From contig JAHRBC010000007.1 of assembly GCA_022702545.1 (NCBI GenBank), positions 1,984,001 to 2,048,000 on the forward strand: DNA of 64,000 nucleotides. The letters run 5' to 3'. This stretch comes from Phycomyces nitens. Taxonomy: Eukaryota; Mucoromycota; Mucoromycetes; Mucorales; Phycomycetaceae. The first letter of the stretch is position 1, and each line of letters starts with the position of its first letter. The notes under the pieces are model-generated. The model was not told where the DNA came from and did not search any database. It was given only the letters and a program-made list of their open reading frames with translations. Shown one piece after another: positions 34,101 to 56,461 of the stretch. The translations under genes and the position numbers were made by a program.

Positions 34101-37100
34101 ATGACAATAATAAAAAAAGGCTTTTATAAATGTCTTGGGTCGTACACAGTACGCCAGTTGATTTTCTAAATATATTTTAGAAATAGAAAAAGTTTATTAT
34201 AAATTATCAGTGAACTCAGAAAAAAAAACTTATTAATACCAATGATTTGTTTAATATTATCACGGTGTTGAGTATGGCTAATTTTGGTACTTTAAAAACA
34301 CAAATTGAATATCAGTATATATGTACCTGTATTTGTTATTGGTACAAGTGCTTATCTTGTACCTGTAATCAATATACCACTGGATGCCCACCGCAGTATA
34401 TTGTCGAGATTTATTACAAGATGTTCTCCGTATGCTCTTGTGCTAACTCCCGTTTTGGGTATTAAGATATCAAAGTTGATGTATACATTGTGCTCTAGAA
34501 GCATACACCATTAGACAAGGTAATTTTGAGTAGAAACTACTTGGAAAAAAATGTTTTTTAGGAATATAATATACAGCAAAAAATGTGTAAAGATACATAT
34601 ATCTTATTATAAGAATTATTGATATTATCGATCGGGAGTAAATTCCTTCCCTTAAACACAACCATTAGCATCCGGGTTTTGTTTATAGAGAGCTAGACCT
34701 ATAATCATTCTGGTATATTATAAATGACCATAAAAAGGTTGAAAAATAAAAATAAACATTCATAAATGACACTCTAGATAGGATAAAAAAGTTTAATAGA
34801 ATGTGAAAATCTCTAGTGAAACTGAGGATTACTTGTTATTTTTGGTTTATTATAAATAAACTTGGGCTATATTTATAAAACCACAGGCAATTGATTTTAC
34901 TTGCATTCTAGTATCCTTGTCTTTATAGAAATATTGATTTATTTGGTAGATTGTTATATATTTTAATCTTTCGCATATATTATGACGAAGTTCCAAATAT
35001 TCTGGTTCACAGCCACCTCTTATCTTTTTTACTCTGAGAAAAGTATATGGTAATGAAATCATAATTTTGCTATTAACCTTTGTCGATATATTATAAAGGC
35101 CTGGTGATATATTCCGATGCCTGTGGTCATTAAGATTACAAATTTTGACTATTTTCTATGTATAATGAAGCTCAACTTTTTTTTTGTTTGGTCTCGATTC
35201 TTGATTCTTTAACTAGCTATTACTTTTGAATACAAAATAAAGTTCATCTTTGTATCTCTCTTTTTTAAATTATTTTAAATTTCTATGTGTTTATTTGCTA
35301 TATCTATATACAATAAACACACAAGACATATTATAAAGTGTAGTTTAAAACTCTCAAGGCTGAAAATTTTCTTTTTTGGTTGTTATAAAGCTTTCATAAT
35401 AAACATCAAATTAAAAGTCTCCTAGACACGAAAACAAATATACCAATAAAAGCATGTTATAAGACAATGGAATTCTAAAGGTTCCTTTTTTATTGAGAGT
35501 TGTGTTTATACTTCTGTGTTTTTTACTAAAAAGAAAAAATGCTATACTTAAGATATTATATTTTTGGGAGTTTTTTGTTTTCTTTCGTTTTTTTTACCCT
35601 GGAGTGTTGGGGTTAAACGAAATATCCTTGAAAATAATAAAACAGAAATTGTCCATAATTGACTAGGTACTCTTGTTATAAATATTGTTTTTTATTGCAT
35701 ATAATAAACTAGTATCAAAAACGTATTGTGCCGACCAAGAATCTGGGTATTAAAGGTTACAAGATGATTTTTTATCTTACTTTTATCGATTATTTCTTTA
35801 ATTACAAGTCGCATCCACGCGTAATATTTCAAAGATAACTATTGTATAAATTATATGGGCTCGGTTGCCCGTCATTGTCTGTTGTCTTTGTAGACAAATA
35901 AATATAATATATATATATATAAATATATTTATATATTTATTTAATTTATTTCCTTTGTATTTATCTCAGCTAATTCTGTCCCGCCATTTTATAAGCCAAT
36001 TGAGGTCTTCACTCGAGTACTTGGGGGTCTTGATCTTATATAAATATATATGATTAAATATTTTTTATCTTTTAGTGATTAAAAGATTAATATAAAGTAA
36101 ACTACATACTCTCAACTTGCATATAAATATGCATATTCATATTTATAAAGCTATATGCGTTGTTGTAAGTACAATAGACAGCACTAAGGGTACATATCAT
36201 GAGATTTTTTTTTGAGTATCAGCAATAGTTTTCAAAGGTTAAATATACTGTTTCACATTGTTGCACACATTTACTCTATTCGGATAACTTCTTTTTCTCT
36301 AAAAAAAAGGATTTTTTATACAATACTATACAATAAGCTATGGGGTGAACTTGTGGTCTTTAGGTTATTAGAATAAACTAGAGTTCAGTATGTATCTAGG
36401 TGCTATATAAAGTACTTTTATTTACTCCTCTATACAGACTGAAACGTCATGGAATACTTGAATTGTACCATTAGTATTTAAATTACATTTTCATTACAAG
36501 AATCCAGCTCGTCTATTATGATTATATATATATTGTCCAAGTATAATTGGTTACAATTCACAATTACAAAGTTTTTGGGTTACTTGTAGCATATGCGAAA
36601 CCCCAAAAAAGGTGGTTTCGTATAAACATAGATTAGAAGGATACTCTTATTATAAGATTATGATACAAGCCGCTTTGACTGTATTCAATTTTTTTTTTCG
36701 TGAGTAAAGGGTTTATTTATTTTTTTAATCATTTTTGGTAAATTGTTCATTTTGTCCTCCCCGGCAGTTAGTTTATGTGTATTAAAAGAAACAAATATTT
36801 CCTGGTAGCTAGGACACGACAATACATGTGATTATAGTCAATTAACCCGCCACCTGAGAAATAATAAAAACACAGACTTATACGCGTACTGTTGGGTTTT
36901 CAATTGGTTTTATAATACAATTTATACGAATTTTTTTTAGAGTCAATACGTTTAGGATTCAGGGATTCAATCCAGCATGTGAATAAGATGTTTTGTATAT
37001 ATTTTTAACAGAGATTTAGCTACGATAACCAGATAGATACCCAGAATTAGTATACACATAGTATTTGTTATTGAAATATAGTTTCTATTTAGAGTACAGA

Positions 37101-39776
37101 ACTTATTATATAAGCACATGTCATTAGGTTTACTTGTAATTATTATAAAAAAAATACAGCAGTGTATGTGATCCATTAATTAGTACACAGACATCTGCAA
37201 TATATGCGTTTTTTAAATCAAATGAATCTGACGTAAATTTCGTTTTTCAGAAAACCTGTTTTCAAAATGGACATTGTTTTTTATTTGCATATAGAATACA
37301 TGGAATATTGTTAATCTTTAGTATTTAATATTATTATTATTAATAAAACTACTTTTCTCACCCAAATAAAATAATAATAATAATAATAATCTTTTGATAT
37401 GTCAAAGAGATTATAAAGAAGGCTTCATATTTTTGTTTGCTTGTTTGTTTTGAAGATTCCATCAGAATTTTACCCTGTGTATCTATGGATTTTCTTTACC
37501 TTTTTTTCTTTCTTGGAGCAAAAATAAAACGCCTTTATCATATCTTGGTAAGTTTTCACATAACTGCTAGACAGACGATGGAGAGGTGTGAGATTCTACA
37601 TGGTTTGTATGGCTTGAATTAAGATGAATTAACCAATAAAAATATAAAATAGAGCGCATATATTTCTGTAAATTATAGAATTTTTTTGTGTTCCAAAACA
37701 AGTACTATAACCAGGATATTTATTCTAAAGCAGCTTCTTGTTTCTCGATTTGACCAAGACCCCAATAATCACTTGAGTAATACACAATAGCTTGTTAAAG
37801 GCTAGACAAAAACTATACTATCTAGGGAAAATCTATTATTCTATTCATAGTTTTTGGAAGAAAAAAGATCCCACAGAGAGTCATACATAAATCTAACAAA
37901 GGCGTGTATAGTTTCTGCCCAAGGCATAGATGTTTCTTCAATAGTGTACAAGCACAGAATAATTTATTTTAAGAGGCATAAATAAATTCCTCGTGTACAG
38001 TCTTTATATATTAGAAATCCAGGCCTGACCAATACTGCCTTGACTATGATAGGATAAATGCTGTGACATTCATACTATTAGAAATGACACCCAAATAATA
38101 AAAATTTGTTTTCTGACTCCTGGACTTTAATTACAAACCTATCATTATTCACGCACAGACCCAAGGGTGTATCAGTATTCCCAAGATTATCCGTTTTATA
38201 ATAATGACTATTAAACACAAGTGGCACGTTTTCCTTAATATGGAACACTGCACTCTGGATTTTCTTTTATTCTTCTCTTTTCCTTGATGGTCTAGTGTGG
38301 CCTGATCTGCCCGATTCTTGAAACAATTGGGTGGTAGCTTCCCCCAAGTTAATATATGACTAAATATGGATTTTGAGCAGCGATAAAATTATGGGCGATC
38401 ATGGTTATGCCCCCTTGTGTGTATTAAATAATGCCCTGGATCCTTTTCTCTCTTTATTTCATTTTTTGCTAGAGTACCATTAAATATGTATTTACATTGC
38501 TTGACTTAAATAGCCCCAGCGCACAATTTAATATTCTTAATAAAGACCGAGTCATTTTATATTAGGTGAGGATAGCAAATATCAGTTGGGATAAACGGAC
38601 ATGTAGTACATGAAATAAAGTAAGAATAGTATTCTAATGGCCTTACTCAGAGATTACAAGATGAAAAAGCTGTATTGTCTATTGTAGTGCTTAAAAAATC
38701 AGATTAAGAGTAGCGCATATATTATATTATTTTATCCCAAGCGAAATAATAATATCGATTTGAATTAATATGTGGTCTATAATTTGGCATAGTTTGGAAA
38801 TATTATGACTGGTGTAACTTGTACATGATGTTTGTAAGAGAAACTAATGATTGAAAATTAAATATACATAGGCAATTTTCCTCTCTGTAGAAAAATTTGT
38901 GCTGATGGATATACCTTCAGTTGATGACGATATATACTAATCCATTGGATATTTTATTCTATATAAAGGTTTTCGATTTGGAGGGCAAATTTGTGTGGAG
39001 TGGAGCTATTACGAAAATAGCGTGATATAATTATGATCGAGATCTTTGTTGGAAATAGGTCGAATGTCATGGTTAAATACAAAAAAGTTCCGCTTGTCAA
39101 ATACAATAGTAGTATTATAATGTAGAGCTCTTGTAGATTCTGCTTTTATACAGGATGTATTCCAAGTTATTTTTATCAAATCGGTATACATATTTATATG
39201 TTTGGTTCTTAAAGACCCAGTTTCCTCTCAATAGTATGTGTGATCAATTTTCTTTTTAAAAAAGAAACAGTTCCAAGATCGATAGAACGATAATAATTGA
39301 CACGATTCGGGTCCTTTATAACAAGATTTGCTTCTCGATTGCACAACTGTATGTATTTTTTATAGCTTGATTATTAAAGATATTTATGACTTTGACACAT
39401 CCTATTGGTTATTCTAATAATTATTGCGCTTAAATTCAAGCATGAGGGATTTCAAAGAGTTTGAGATACTAAAATGTGGTAATAAGAATACTTTTTGTTA
39501 TTATTTTTTTAGATCTTGTATGATTTATTGGGTTGATGACAGGTTGATGGTGTTATAGAACATAGAGTGGATAAAATAGTTGTAAACAAGATTTCTTGTT
39601 AAGTTCCAAGATAACTGGGCATATAAAACACATGAGATTGAGGGTTGGCGGGTACAATAGGCAAATAAAAGGATTGATAAATCATAAGGAATAAATATAC
39701 ATGCATAATTAGGCTATATACTCCAATATATCCTGTAAATGATCATTAGAATAAAATCGTGGTTGGATACAGTGTT
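31171..39776. other. AT-rich gene desert
   Basis: About 8.6 kb with no supported gene. Open frames are short and Ile/Tyr/Phe/Leu-rich. There are frequent A and T runs and TTTATAA-type words, with no high-copy tandem array. The segment 32450-33240 is less AT-rich and contains a broken open frame. No tRNA B-box (GWTCRANNC) in a plausible tRNA context was noticed by eye. Confidence 0.55.
32740..33130 (+). pseudogene. Unidentified broken open frame, stops at possible Trp positions
   Basis: One plus-strand frame reads PYYFNTCDIFKELFKAIHVY, NQETYYLHGLLNSPFGEIFQ, GFFYSL and KASWKDGLHQIL, interrupted by TAG, TGA, TGA and TGA (about 32905-33080). Each stop would be Trp if a single A were G. I do not recognise the family, and the signal may be chance. 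Confidence 0.25.
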
Positions 39777-39846
39777 GGTGGAGGATTTGGTGGAGGATTT
39801 GGAGAAGGATTTGGAGAAGGATCTGGAGGAGGATTTGGAGAAGGTC
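39777..39846 (+). repeat. 12-bp minisatellite (about 6 units)
   Basis: GGATTTGGWGRA units in tandem. The plus frame encodes Gly/Phe/Glu repeats and the minus frames encode SFSK-type or ILLQ-type repeats. No gene is evident. Confidence 0.8.
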
Positions 39847-43346
<3,500 letters not shown>

Positions 43347-43828
43347 ACTGAATGGATCAGACTATATCTTTTGTACATAGATTGGTAGTTACTAGGCCAA
43401 TATTATTAGATTTACAAAAATAATACGATTTATTTGAATCAAAGTTTATGAAATATCTTGTAATATAATGCATTTCAAGTCAAAAGACAACATTTTACTT
43501 GCAATTTATGCCAGATAACTATTGACTTTGCTCAATGTAAATGTATATATATATAGTGACCATAATAAATCTCAAGATATTAGTATGAGAATCAGCTTGT
43601 ATAGCACTCTGTGAAATGGTCTTTTAAGCAAGAATATTACTCTTCAGACTCGAGCTGTACAACATGAATCCTTCTCAATAATCCAAAATGTGTGTGTGTG
43701 TGTGTATAAACCTGATGTTTGATAGTAATTTATATTAATATAAAGGATTTCTTTAAGAGGTTTAAGATCAATATGTATATAAAATAAATATATATTTCTT
43801 TTAAGGCCCACAACCTATAATGACTATC
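43347..43828. other. Intergenic region between convergent genes
   Basis: About 480 bp AT-rich spacer with a (TG)n run at 43689-43705. No gene seen. Confidence 0.6.
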
Positions 43829-49535
<5,707 letters not shown>

Positions 49536-49789
49536 AGTCAAGAGAAAGACCAAGTGAGTTGAGCAAGTAAGAAAAAGATCCGAAGATAAAGAAGAGTTGA
49601 TTTATGTACTTTTTATTAATGAAAACTCCTAGAAAGAAATCAAACTGAGCTTATAAGGAATTATATGTATATATATATAAAAACATTTTTTGATCCAAAG
49701 AACTGTCACACCAAGTATTACGCAATCTTCAAACATCTCTGGCCGTTCTTTTGTTTTCTTTTCTTAAATTTTATTTTATTTTATTTGTC

Positions 49790-50685
49790 ATGGCCAAGAA
49801 GACTCCCAACAGTAAGGCTGAGGCCGCCAACGCAAAGAAGGGTGCCGCAAAGGCCGAAAAGGATAAGGCCAAGGCCAACGAAGTCGCTGCCAAGGAAGCC
49901 GAAGAGTGGTCTCAGGGTGCCAAGGGTAAGGGTAAGAAGGACAATGAAGCCGAGAAAAAGGTAATGGCATAATGTCTTTATTGCATTCAATTAACCATCA
50001 ACCATGTGTGTTTATTTATTAGGCCGCCGCTTTGGCCAAGAAGCAGGAGGCTGCCCGTCTTTTGGCTGAAGAAGAAAAGAGCTTGCCCAAGGCTAAGCCA
50101 AAGGGTGATGTAAGTTTTAGGATTAGTTTGTAATCAAAGACGCCTATTTGTTTGTCTTTGGTGCATCGAATTACATGAGACTTATTACCCACCATCATGT
50201 TCTCTTTGTTGTATATAGAAAGTTGCTGCCAAGAAGACTGCCAAGGTCGAGGCTGCTTCTCAGGCTAGACGTGTCATTCCCGAGTTCTCGGCTACAAACA
50301 TTGATGATGCTCTTGATTTGCTCACATTGGATGATGGAAGTGCTCCTGTGAAGTCCAAGGACATTGAAAAGCATCCTGAGCGTCGCTTCAAGGCTGCCTT
50401 GGCTGCATTTGAGGAAAGAGAGACTCCTCGTTTCAAGCAGGAGAACCCTGGACTCCGTTTGAGCCAGTTGAAGGATATCATGTACAAGGCTTTCCAAAAG
50501 TCACCTGATAATCCCTTTAACCAGGCAAACATTTTGGCTTACAATGCCACCATGGATGATGCCAAGGACCTCAAGAGTATGTATAAAATGATATGGTGTA
50601 ATGGCTGCGGATTACTAACATTCAAACAATCTACGTTTTAGGCCAACGTCGTGAGGATCTTGAGAACCGTCTTCGATCCACTTGA
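49790..50685 (+). CDS. CCDC124/Lso2-family ribosome-associated protein
   Basis: Family members bind the intersubunit space of translationally inactive 80S ribosomes and help restart. Four exons: 49790-49960, 50023-50109, 50219-50576 and 50642-50685, giving 219 residues. The Lys/Ala/Glu-rich N-terminal half (MAKKTPNSKAEAANAKKGAA, ALAKKQEAARLLAEEEKSLP) is a long basic helix. The C-terminal part carries the family block RRFKAALAAFEERETPRFKQ, then LRLSQLKDIMYKAFQKSPDN and PFNQ, ending in RREDLENRLRST. Length is the same as human CCDC124 (about 220). The small first intron sits after AEKK. Codons are biased towards a highly expressed set, fitting a ribosome-linked protein. It diverges from the ABC transporter, with about 250 bp between starts. 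Confidence 0.9.
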
Positions 50686-51358
50686 ACACATGGGTCCCCA
50701 TTCACTCACTGTTTGTTTATATAAAAAAAAACCCCCATATTATTTTCCCAATCCACCCTCTGTATCCCCCAACTCGCCTCTAGTAATCACTATTTTCATC
50801 TTCACTCTATAGTTTGAATTGTATTCCATTAGAATAATTCATTCCATAGTGATTATTGTTATTCTTATATTTTACATACACGCAAATTAACAGCTTGCAC
50901 TTTATCACAATGGATTGTATATATTTTGGTCTACTTGACAGTTTGTAAAACACTTGTCCTACAAACCCTTTCTAGGCAATTATCAAATTATGTCGATAAC
51001 GAAACCTGATTCATGTTATACCATTCATAAGCTGCTCAGCAAACATGGGTATGTTCACTAGAGGACCCATATCTTTGGTTTAATCGATGCAATGCTAAGC
51101 CAAAGTTGAGTTTTTTCTTTTCTTTTTTCTTATAAATGGAAGGAACCCCAATGTACAAAAGGCTTGGTGGTACCCTCTAATTATTACTCAATCCTGGATC
51201 ATAGACTATTCATGAGTCTGGGCAAAGATATATAAAGTAGAGGCCCAGGTAATGTCTTGTACGAGACAAGTGTCATGTTTGAATCATAAACCCCCGTTTG
51301 TCAGTTTTCTATAAGCAAATCGCCCAAAAGATCCCTTTGACATATATTTTATGTAATA
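50686..51358. other. Spacer between CCDC124 and the Tc1 element
   Basis: About 670 bp of 3' UTR and AT-rich DNA. No gene seen. Confidence 0.5.
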
Positions 51359-52572
51359 CAGAGTACAAAGGATTACGCAACTCTTTAGGTTCCAAATATC
51401 CATTGGAATTTGCTCTCTTTTTCTTCTTCTCCCTTGTCCATTATAACATTCTATCAAATAACCCCAAACCTCATCAGTATGCCGCCCGAGTCTGGCTCTG
51501 CAAGAAATGTCAACACAGGCAACTTGACTTTTCCAGTTCTTATACACGAGAGAGTTGGAAATGACATAATCAATGGACATTGTTCAGAGGCCCAACACAC
51601 ACACACATGTCATTCATTCATTCGATAAAAACTGCTGCCATTCCAACATTGGCAGACACATTCAGGAGATTTCTGCACAGCCATGGCATACCCTCACGCA
51701 AAATGATAAAGAAGCCAATGATCTCCAAGGAAAACCAAAAAAAAAAACGATTGGCATGGGCGAAAAACTCGCCTTGATTTGAGTGCAAATGCCTGGAACT
51801 CCATTATATGGTCTGATGAGAAGCGATTTAAGCTTCCTGGAGGCGATTGGCGCCAAAGAGTTCTCCAAACTTACAAGACTGGTCTTCTCTCCACAATGAT
51901 ATCCCCAACCATGAAATTTGGAGGTAGTTCTCTCATGGTTTAGGGATGCTTCTGCAGCATTGGTGTCGGAGAATTAAAGCCGATTTCTGGTAGAATGAAC
52001 TCCAAGAAGTATATAAAGACCTTGGAGGAAGGATATTTTCCTTCCCTGAAAGAATTCGAGTCTCTTTCAGGTGGGAGAAGACTTGTCCTGCAAGAGGACA
52101 ACGCGAGAAGCCACACGAGCAGACTCACACGTGAATGGAAGGAACAGCAAGGGCTGAATCTTTTGCCTGACTGGCCTCCTCAAAGCCCAGATCTCAACCC
52201 TATAGAGCATATCTGGGACTATTTAAACAAGAGGATCCGGTCAGGCAGATACAACTTGTATAGTCTGTGGCATCTTCGCCATGCTCTAGACAGGGAATGG
52301 AGAAGTATTCCACAAGAATATTTGAATCGTCTTGTCTTGAGCATGCCGCGAAGATGCCAAGCAGTTATTGATGCCAAAGGCAAACACACTAGATACTAAT
52401 AAACAAATAATAAAATTATATATTTAGCAAGTTAATACTCTTTACTCCCCATATCTATAGTATGGGCTATCTACTCAATGTTCTTTACATTTTATTTGGT
52501 ATAAGAAAAAGTATGTATATTCTTAAAATTTAGCGGACTATAAAAAGTTGCGAACTTTTTGCATACTCCGTG
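51359..52572 (+). mobile_element. Decayed Tc1/mariner element with diverged terminal inverted repeats
   Basis: The left end at 51359 (CAGAGTACAAAGGATTACGC, then AACTCTTTA) matches the reverse complement of the right end at 52572 (CACGGAGTATGCAAAAAGTT, then CGCAACTTTTTA). The left flank is TA and the right flank is CA, consistent with a TA target duplication that has mutated on one side. It is about 1.2 kb long, typical for the family, with a transposase relic inside. It sits between CCDC124 and malate synthase. Confidence 0.75.
51580..52399 (+). pseudogene. Tc1/mariner DDE transposase pseudogene
   Basis: The catalytic region is unmistakable: IIWSDEKRF (first Asp), the second Asp in LQEDNARSH, then PPQSPDLNPIEHIWDYL with the final Glu 34 residues on (DD34E type). 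It ends at 52399. Breaks: a one-base slip in the A-run near 51765 separates the frame with RRFLHSHGIPSRK and RLAWAK from the catalytic frame, and an in-frame TAG at about 51941 sits where SLMVWGC-type Trp is expected. The N-terminal DNA-binding half is poorly preserved. It is not expected to be active. Confidence 0.8.
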
Positions 52573-54663
52573 CATTTACCTGATCCAATTTATCGTTGCT
52601 ATGGGTCTGTATCTTGCATGGTTACTATCTAGTATGAATTACAAAACAATGTACTGGAGAACCTTTTTGAATGATCAAATTTGCATGGATACCAATAGAT
52701 AAATATAAAGATCCCACGCCTTTTGAAATGCGTAGATCGTTATAATTGCCATCAAGGATTCAAATATAGAGCATATACATGTTTATATTGAAACCTTGGC
52801 AACTTCTTTTTTGTAGATGACTTGGCCACAAAATTAGTATTCGTACACTTGTTTACATAATACACCATTGGGGATCCAGTGGCTGTTTCATCGTAAATGT
52901 TTATATTGAGAGATATTAATGTTTCCTATTGTTACAATGGGTATTAATAGTAGTGACCCAGATCCTATTTGTCTTGAATCTCAATACCTCTTTTATGTGT
53001 ATTATTGAATCCAATTGTGATAAATGGATATTGGTATCTTGTATACTTTTAATTTAAGATGCTTGTATGGAAAATGATATATATATATTTGCAATGTGCT
53101 TGGACAGGACAAGGAAAGACAGGTCCTAGATGATCTCATACAAAAAAAACCCCCCATTTCCTTATCTCTCTATGATAAATGAATATAAAATGACATGAAA
53201 ATATGGTCCTAAATTCAAGGTACTCTCTGGCACCCGGACATATTTTGGGCATTGATTTTTATAGTTTTTTTTTCTTGGTTACACTTTGTACTTGATAGCT
53301 GAATCAGTGTAACTGTGCCAAAGACGTTGTGGCAAAAGTGTTTAACGAGCAGTTTGTAACCAGAATTTTTTTTTCAGGGAAAAAAAATAACCAAAGATCT
53401 TGTATCAATAAAATGTATCTGCAATTATTATTATTTTTTTAAAATTGCTTTAAATTTTGTCTTTTGATGTTTCAATAATCTCAATTAACAGCCCAAAACA
53501 AGACAATTTATGTTTCTTTGTGGAAGCACTCTTTGTCAGATTGGGTATTTCTGGCACCATGAGATAATAGCGTGCCATGACAAATATAACAATAAGCCTA
53601 CTACTAACTAGTCGGGATATGCACTCAATACCTCTAGACAATAACTGTTAGTCGCTTTAATGACATACACACTAAACTTGGTTCTTATCAAGTAACTCGT
53701 CCATAGAGACTGTCTGTACTAGGATAAGCCTTTACTTCTAACACTTTTCCCCTGAATTGGCCATAGTGCGTCATTTGTACTTTGTCTTGTTGGCCTTGGT
53801 GAGATACGTTCCACGGCCTTCTGACGTACAGTACACAAACATCATTTTGATCTTTTTCTTCTTCTTCACTTGTTCATTCTTGGCCATCAACAAGACTACC
53901 TTGAAGCTATGGATATTTTATTTTATTTTTTTACTGCAAACTAGATTGATACTACCTCCCAGACCTTGGAATAATATTCTTATTTGCAAAAAGTATTATC
54001 CTTTCTACTGCGGGCATGTTACGGGATATTATTATTTTTTCACTAATTTTCCCATGCATATTCATCCTTTCATAATCAAATCACCAATTTTCCTACGCTC
54101 TGTCTAGTAGTGTAATCAAACACAAATGGAGATCTGTTACCGCTGGAAGAATCAGAATTATTATTCTGGTCCCTTGGTTGTCCCCATTAGAACCTCTGCC
54201 ATTAAAGATGATAGTTAATAATAAAATATTTGAAAAAATCGGCTACAACAACAAAGGATAGCCAAATGATAATGACAAGTCCCAAAAGGGGGGTGTGCTC
54301 CAAACTATCTTTGATACCAGATATTGTCATTATAGAAATACAAATGGCTTACTTTTCATCATGGCCAACAATCAATCTCTGTATAAAACACATATCGATC
54401 CACCCTCTCCTTCTATATATATATATATAAACGATATACTTGCGACACACTTTAAAACCATTGATGATAAATATATATAGTAGAAACACACAGGACTTTA
54501 AATATATATACATTATATATATATCTTGGTAACAAAAACAAGGATGTTTTTCATTTATTCTTTTGGTTTATAGGTATTTGCTTGGTGCTAAATAACAAGT
54601 GGTAGAGGGATTGGAAGAGGAGGGGTAAAAAAAAAATATATGGAGATGTACAAGCGAATGAAT
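52573..54663. other. AT-rich intergenic region
   Basis: About 2.1 kb without a supported gene. An open frame at 53757-54107 is hydrophobic and T-rich, starts without a convincing context and resembles no family I know. An (AT)n run occurs at 54413-54430. Confidence 0.5.
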
Positions 54664-56461
54664 TTACAAGCGAGACTTGGAACCGATAGAGACAATGTCA
54701 TCGTAAAGAAGAGTGGTCAAAAAGTCGTCGTACTGTTCACCAGTGACATTGGTGGCAAAGGCCTTCTTGGCCTCCTCGTACTTGGAAGAAGCATACTTGT
54801 CACCCAACTGCTTGCGGATCTTGTCAGTTTCCTCATCGAGGATCTGGAGCATGTAAGCACCGGTGATGGTCTTGCCCTCGGTGGTGACGGCATTGTGGCG
54901 GGCCCACTGCCAGAGCTGGGAACGAGAGATCTCGGCAGTAGCAGCATCCTCCATGAGGTTGTGGATGGGGACACAGCCAACACCACGCAACCAGGACTCC
55001 ATGTAAGCGAGACCGATCTGGATGTTATCACGGATACCCTTATCAGAAATACCACCCTTGAAGTTGATATCCAAGAGGTCTGTGTTCTTGACTACGACAT
55101 CCTCACGACGGATGTGGAGCTGGTTGGGCTGGGGCATGTGCTCGTTGAAGACCTCAAAGGCAATCTTGACGAGATCAGGGTGGGCAACCCAGGTACCATC
55201 ATGGCCAGCAGTAACCTCACGCAACTTGTCGGCACGGACCTTGGCCATGGCAACTTCGTTAGCCTTGGGGTCGTTCTTGATGGGGATCTGGGCAGCCATT
55301 CCACCCATAGCATGGACACCACGCTTGTGGCAAGTCTGGATCAAGAGGCTAACATAGGCCGACATGAAGGGGACGGTCATGGTAACAGCAGAACGCTCAG
55401 GGAGGACAAACTGGGGGTGCTGGCGGAACTTCTTGATGAAGCTGAAGATATAATCCCAACGACCACAGTTCAAACCAGAAGAGTGATCACGGAGTTCGTA
55501 GATGATCTCGTCCATCTCATAGGCAGCCAAGATGGTCTCGATGAGGACAGTACCACGGATGGTACCGCGGGGGATGTTGATGGCATCCTGGGAGATGTTG
55601 AAGACATCGTTCCAGAGTCTGGCTTCCAAGTGGGACTCCATCTTGGGGAGATAGAAGTAAGGACCCTTTCCACGCTTGATCAACTCCTTGGCATTGTGGA
55701 AGAAGTAGAGACCGAAATCGAAGAGGGAAGCAGACATGGGCTCACCATCGACCAAGACGTGCTTCTCAACCATGTGCCAGCCTCTGGGTCTGTTAAGGAA
55801 AGATATATTAATATCCGATCTATCATCCAAAGGAGTGGGGGGCTGGAGTTGTGTGTTTTACCTGACAATAAGAGTAGAGAGCTTGCCGTCCTTGCGCAAC
55901 TCGTACTTCTTTCCATTGGGGTTGGTGAAGGAGATGGTCTCACGGATGGCATCACGCATGTTGACCTGGCCAGAGATCAAGACCTCCCAGGTGGGGGCAC
56001 TGGAATCTATTTCCCCCAAAAATAAAAACGTTATTAAACAAAACTTCTTTACACAGGGCAAGGATGCCTTGCTCATCCTGTTTTTTTCTAATATTACCTT
56101 CGAAATCAGCCATGAAAGTAGAGGCACCAGAGTTGAGGGCATTGATGACCATCTTGCGGTCAACAGGGCCAGTGATCTCAACACGACGGTCCTGGAGACC
56201 AGGAGCAGGGGCAGCAGCACGCCAGTTGGAGTCATTGCGGATATATGCAGTCTCGGGCAAGAAGTCTGGGAGGACACCACGGTCAAGAGCCTGCTGGCGA
56301 TAGACACGGTTCTGCAACAAAGTCTTGCGGACAGGGTTGAAGGTACGCTGGAGAGTGGCGATGAACAAGAGAGCTTCCTTTGACAGGATTGAGGCCTGGG
56401 AGGCGTCAACGGGGGCAAGGACAGCAACACCAGGGATAATGGATTTCAAGAGAGTGGACAT
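54664..56461 (-). CDS. Malate synthase, glyoxylate cycle, peroxisomal
   Basis: Condenses glyoxylate with acetyl-CoA to malate, allowing growth on acetate and fatty acids. Three exons (56461-56098, 56006-55862, 55789-54664) give 544 residues. Motifs seen: [38 protein letters not shown], the family pattern [50 protein letters not shown] and [13 protein letters not shown]. The C-terminus is -SKSRL, with SRL a good type-1 peroxisomal targeting signal. Codon bias is strong (C-ending), as in SHMT and pyrophosphatase. A TATAAAG-type box lies near 56527-56521, about 60 bp before the ATG. Upstream in-frame codons exist, but MSTLLK is the natural start. Confidence 0.96.

Noticed and set aside
53757..54107. 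Hydrophobic 116-codon open frame.
   Set aside because: The frame is driven by T-rich sequence, has a weak start and resembles no family I know.
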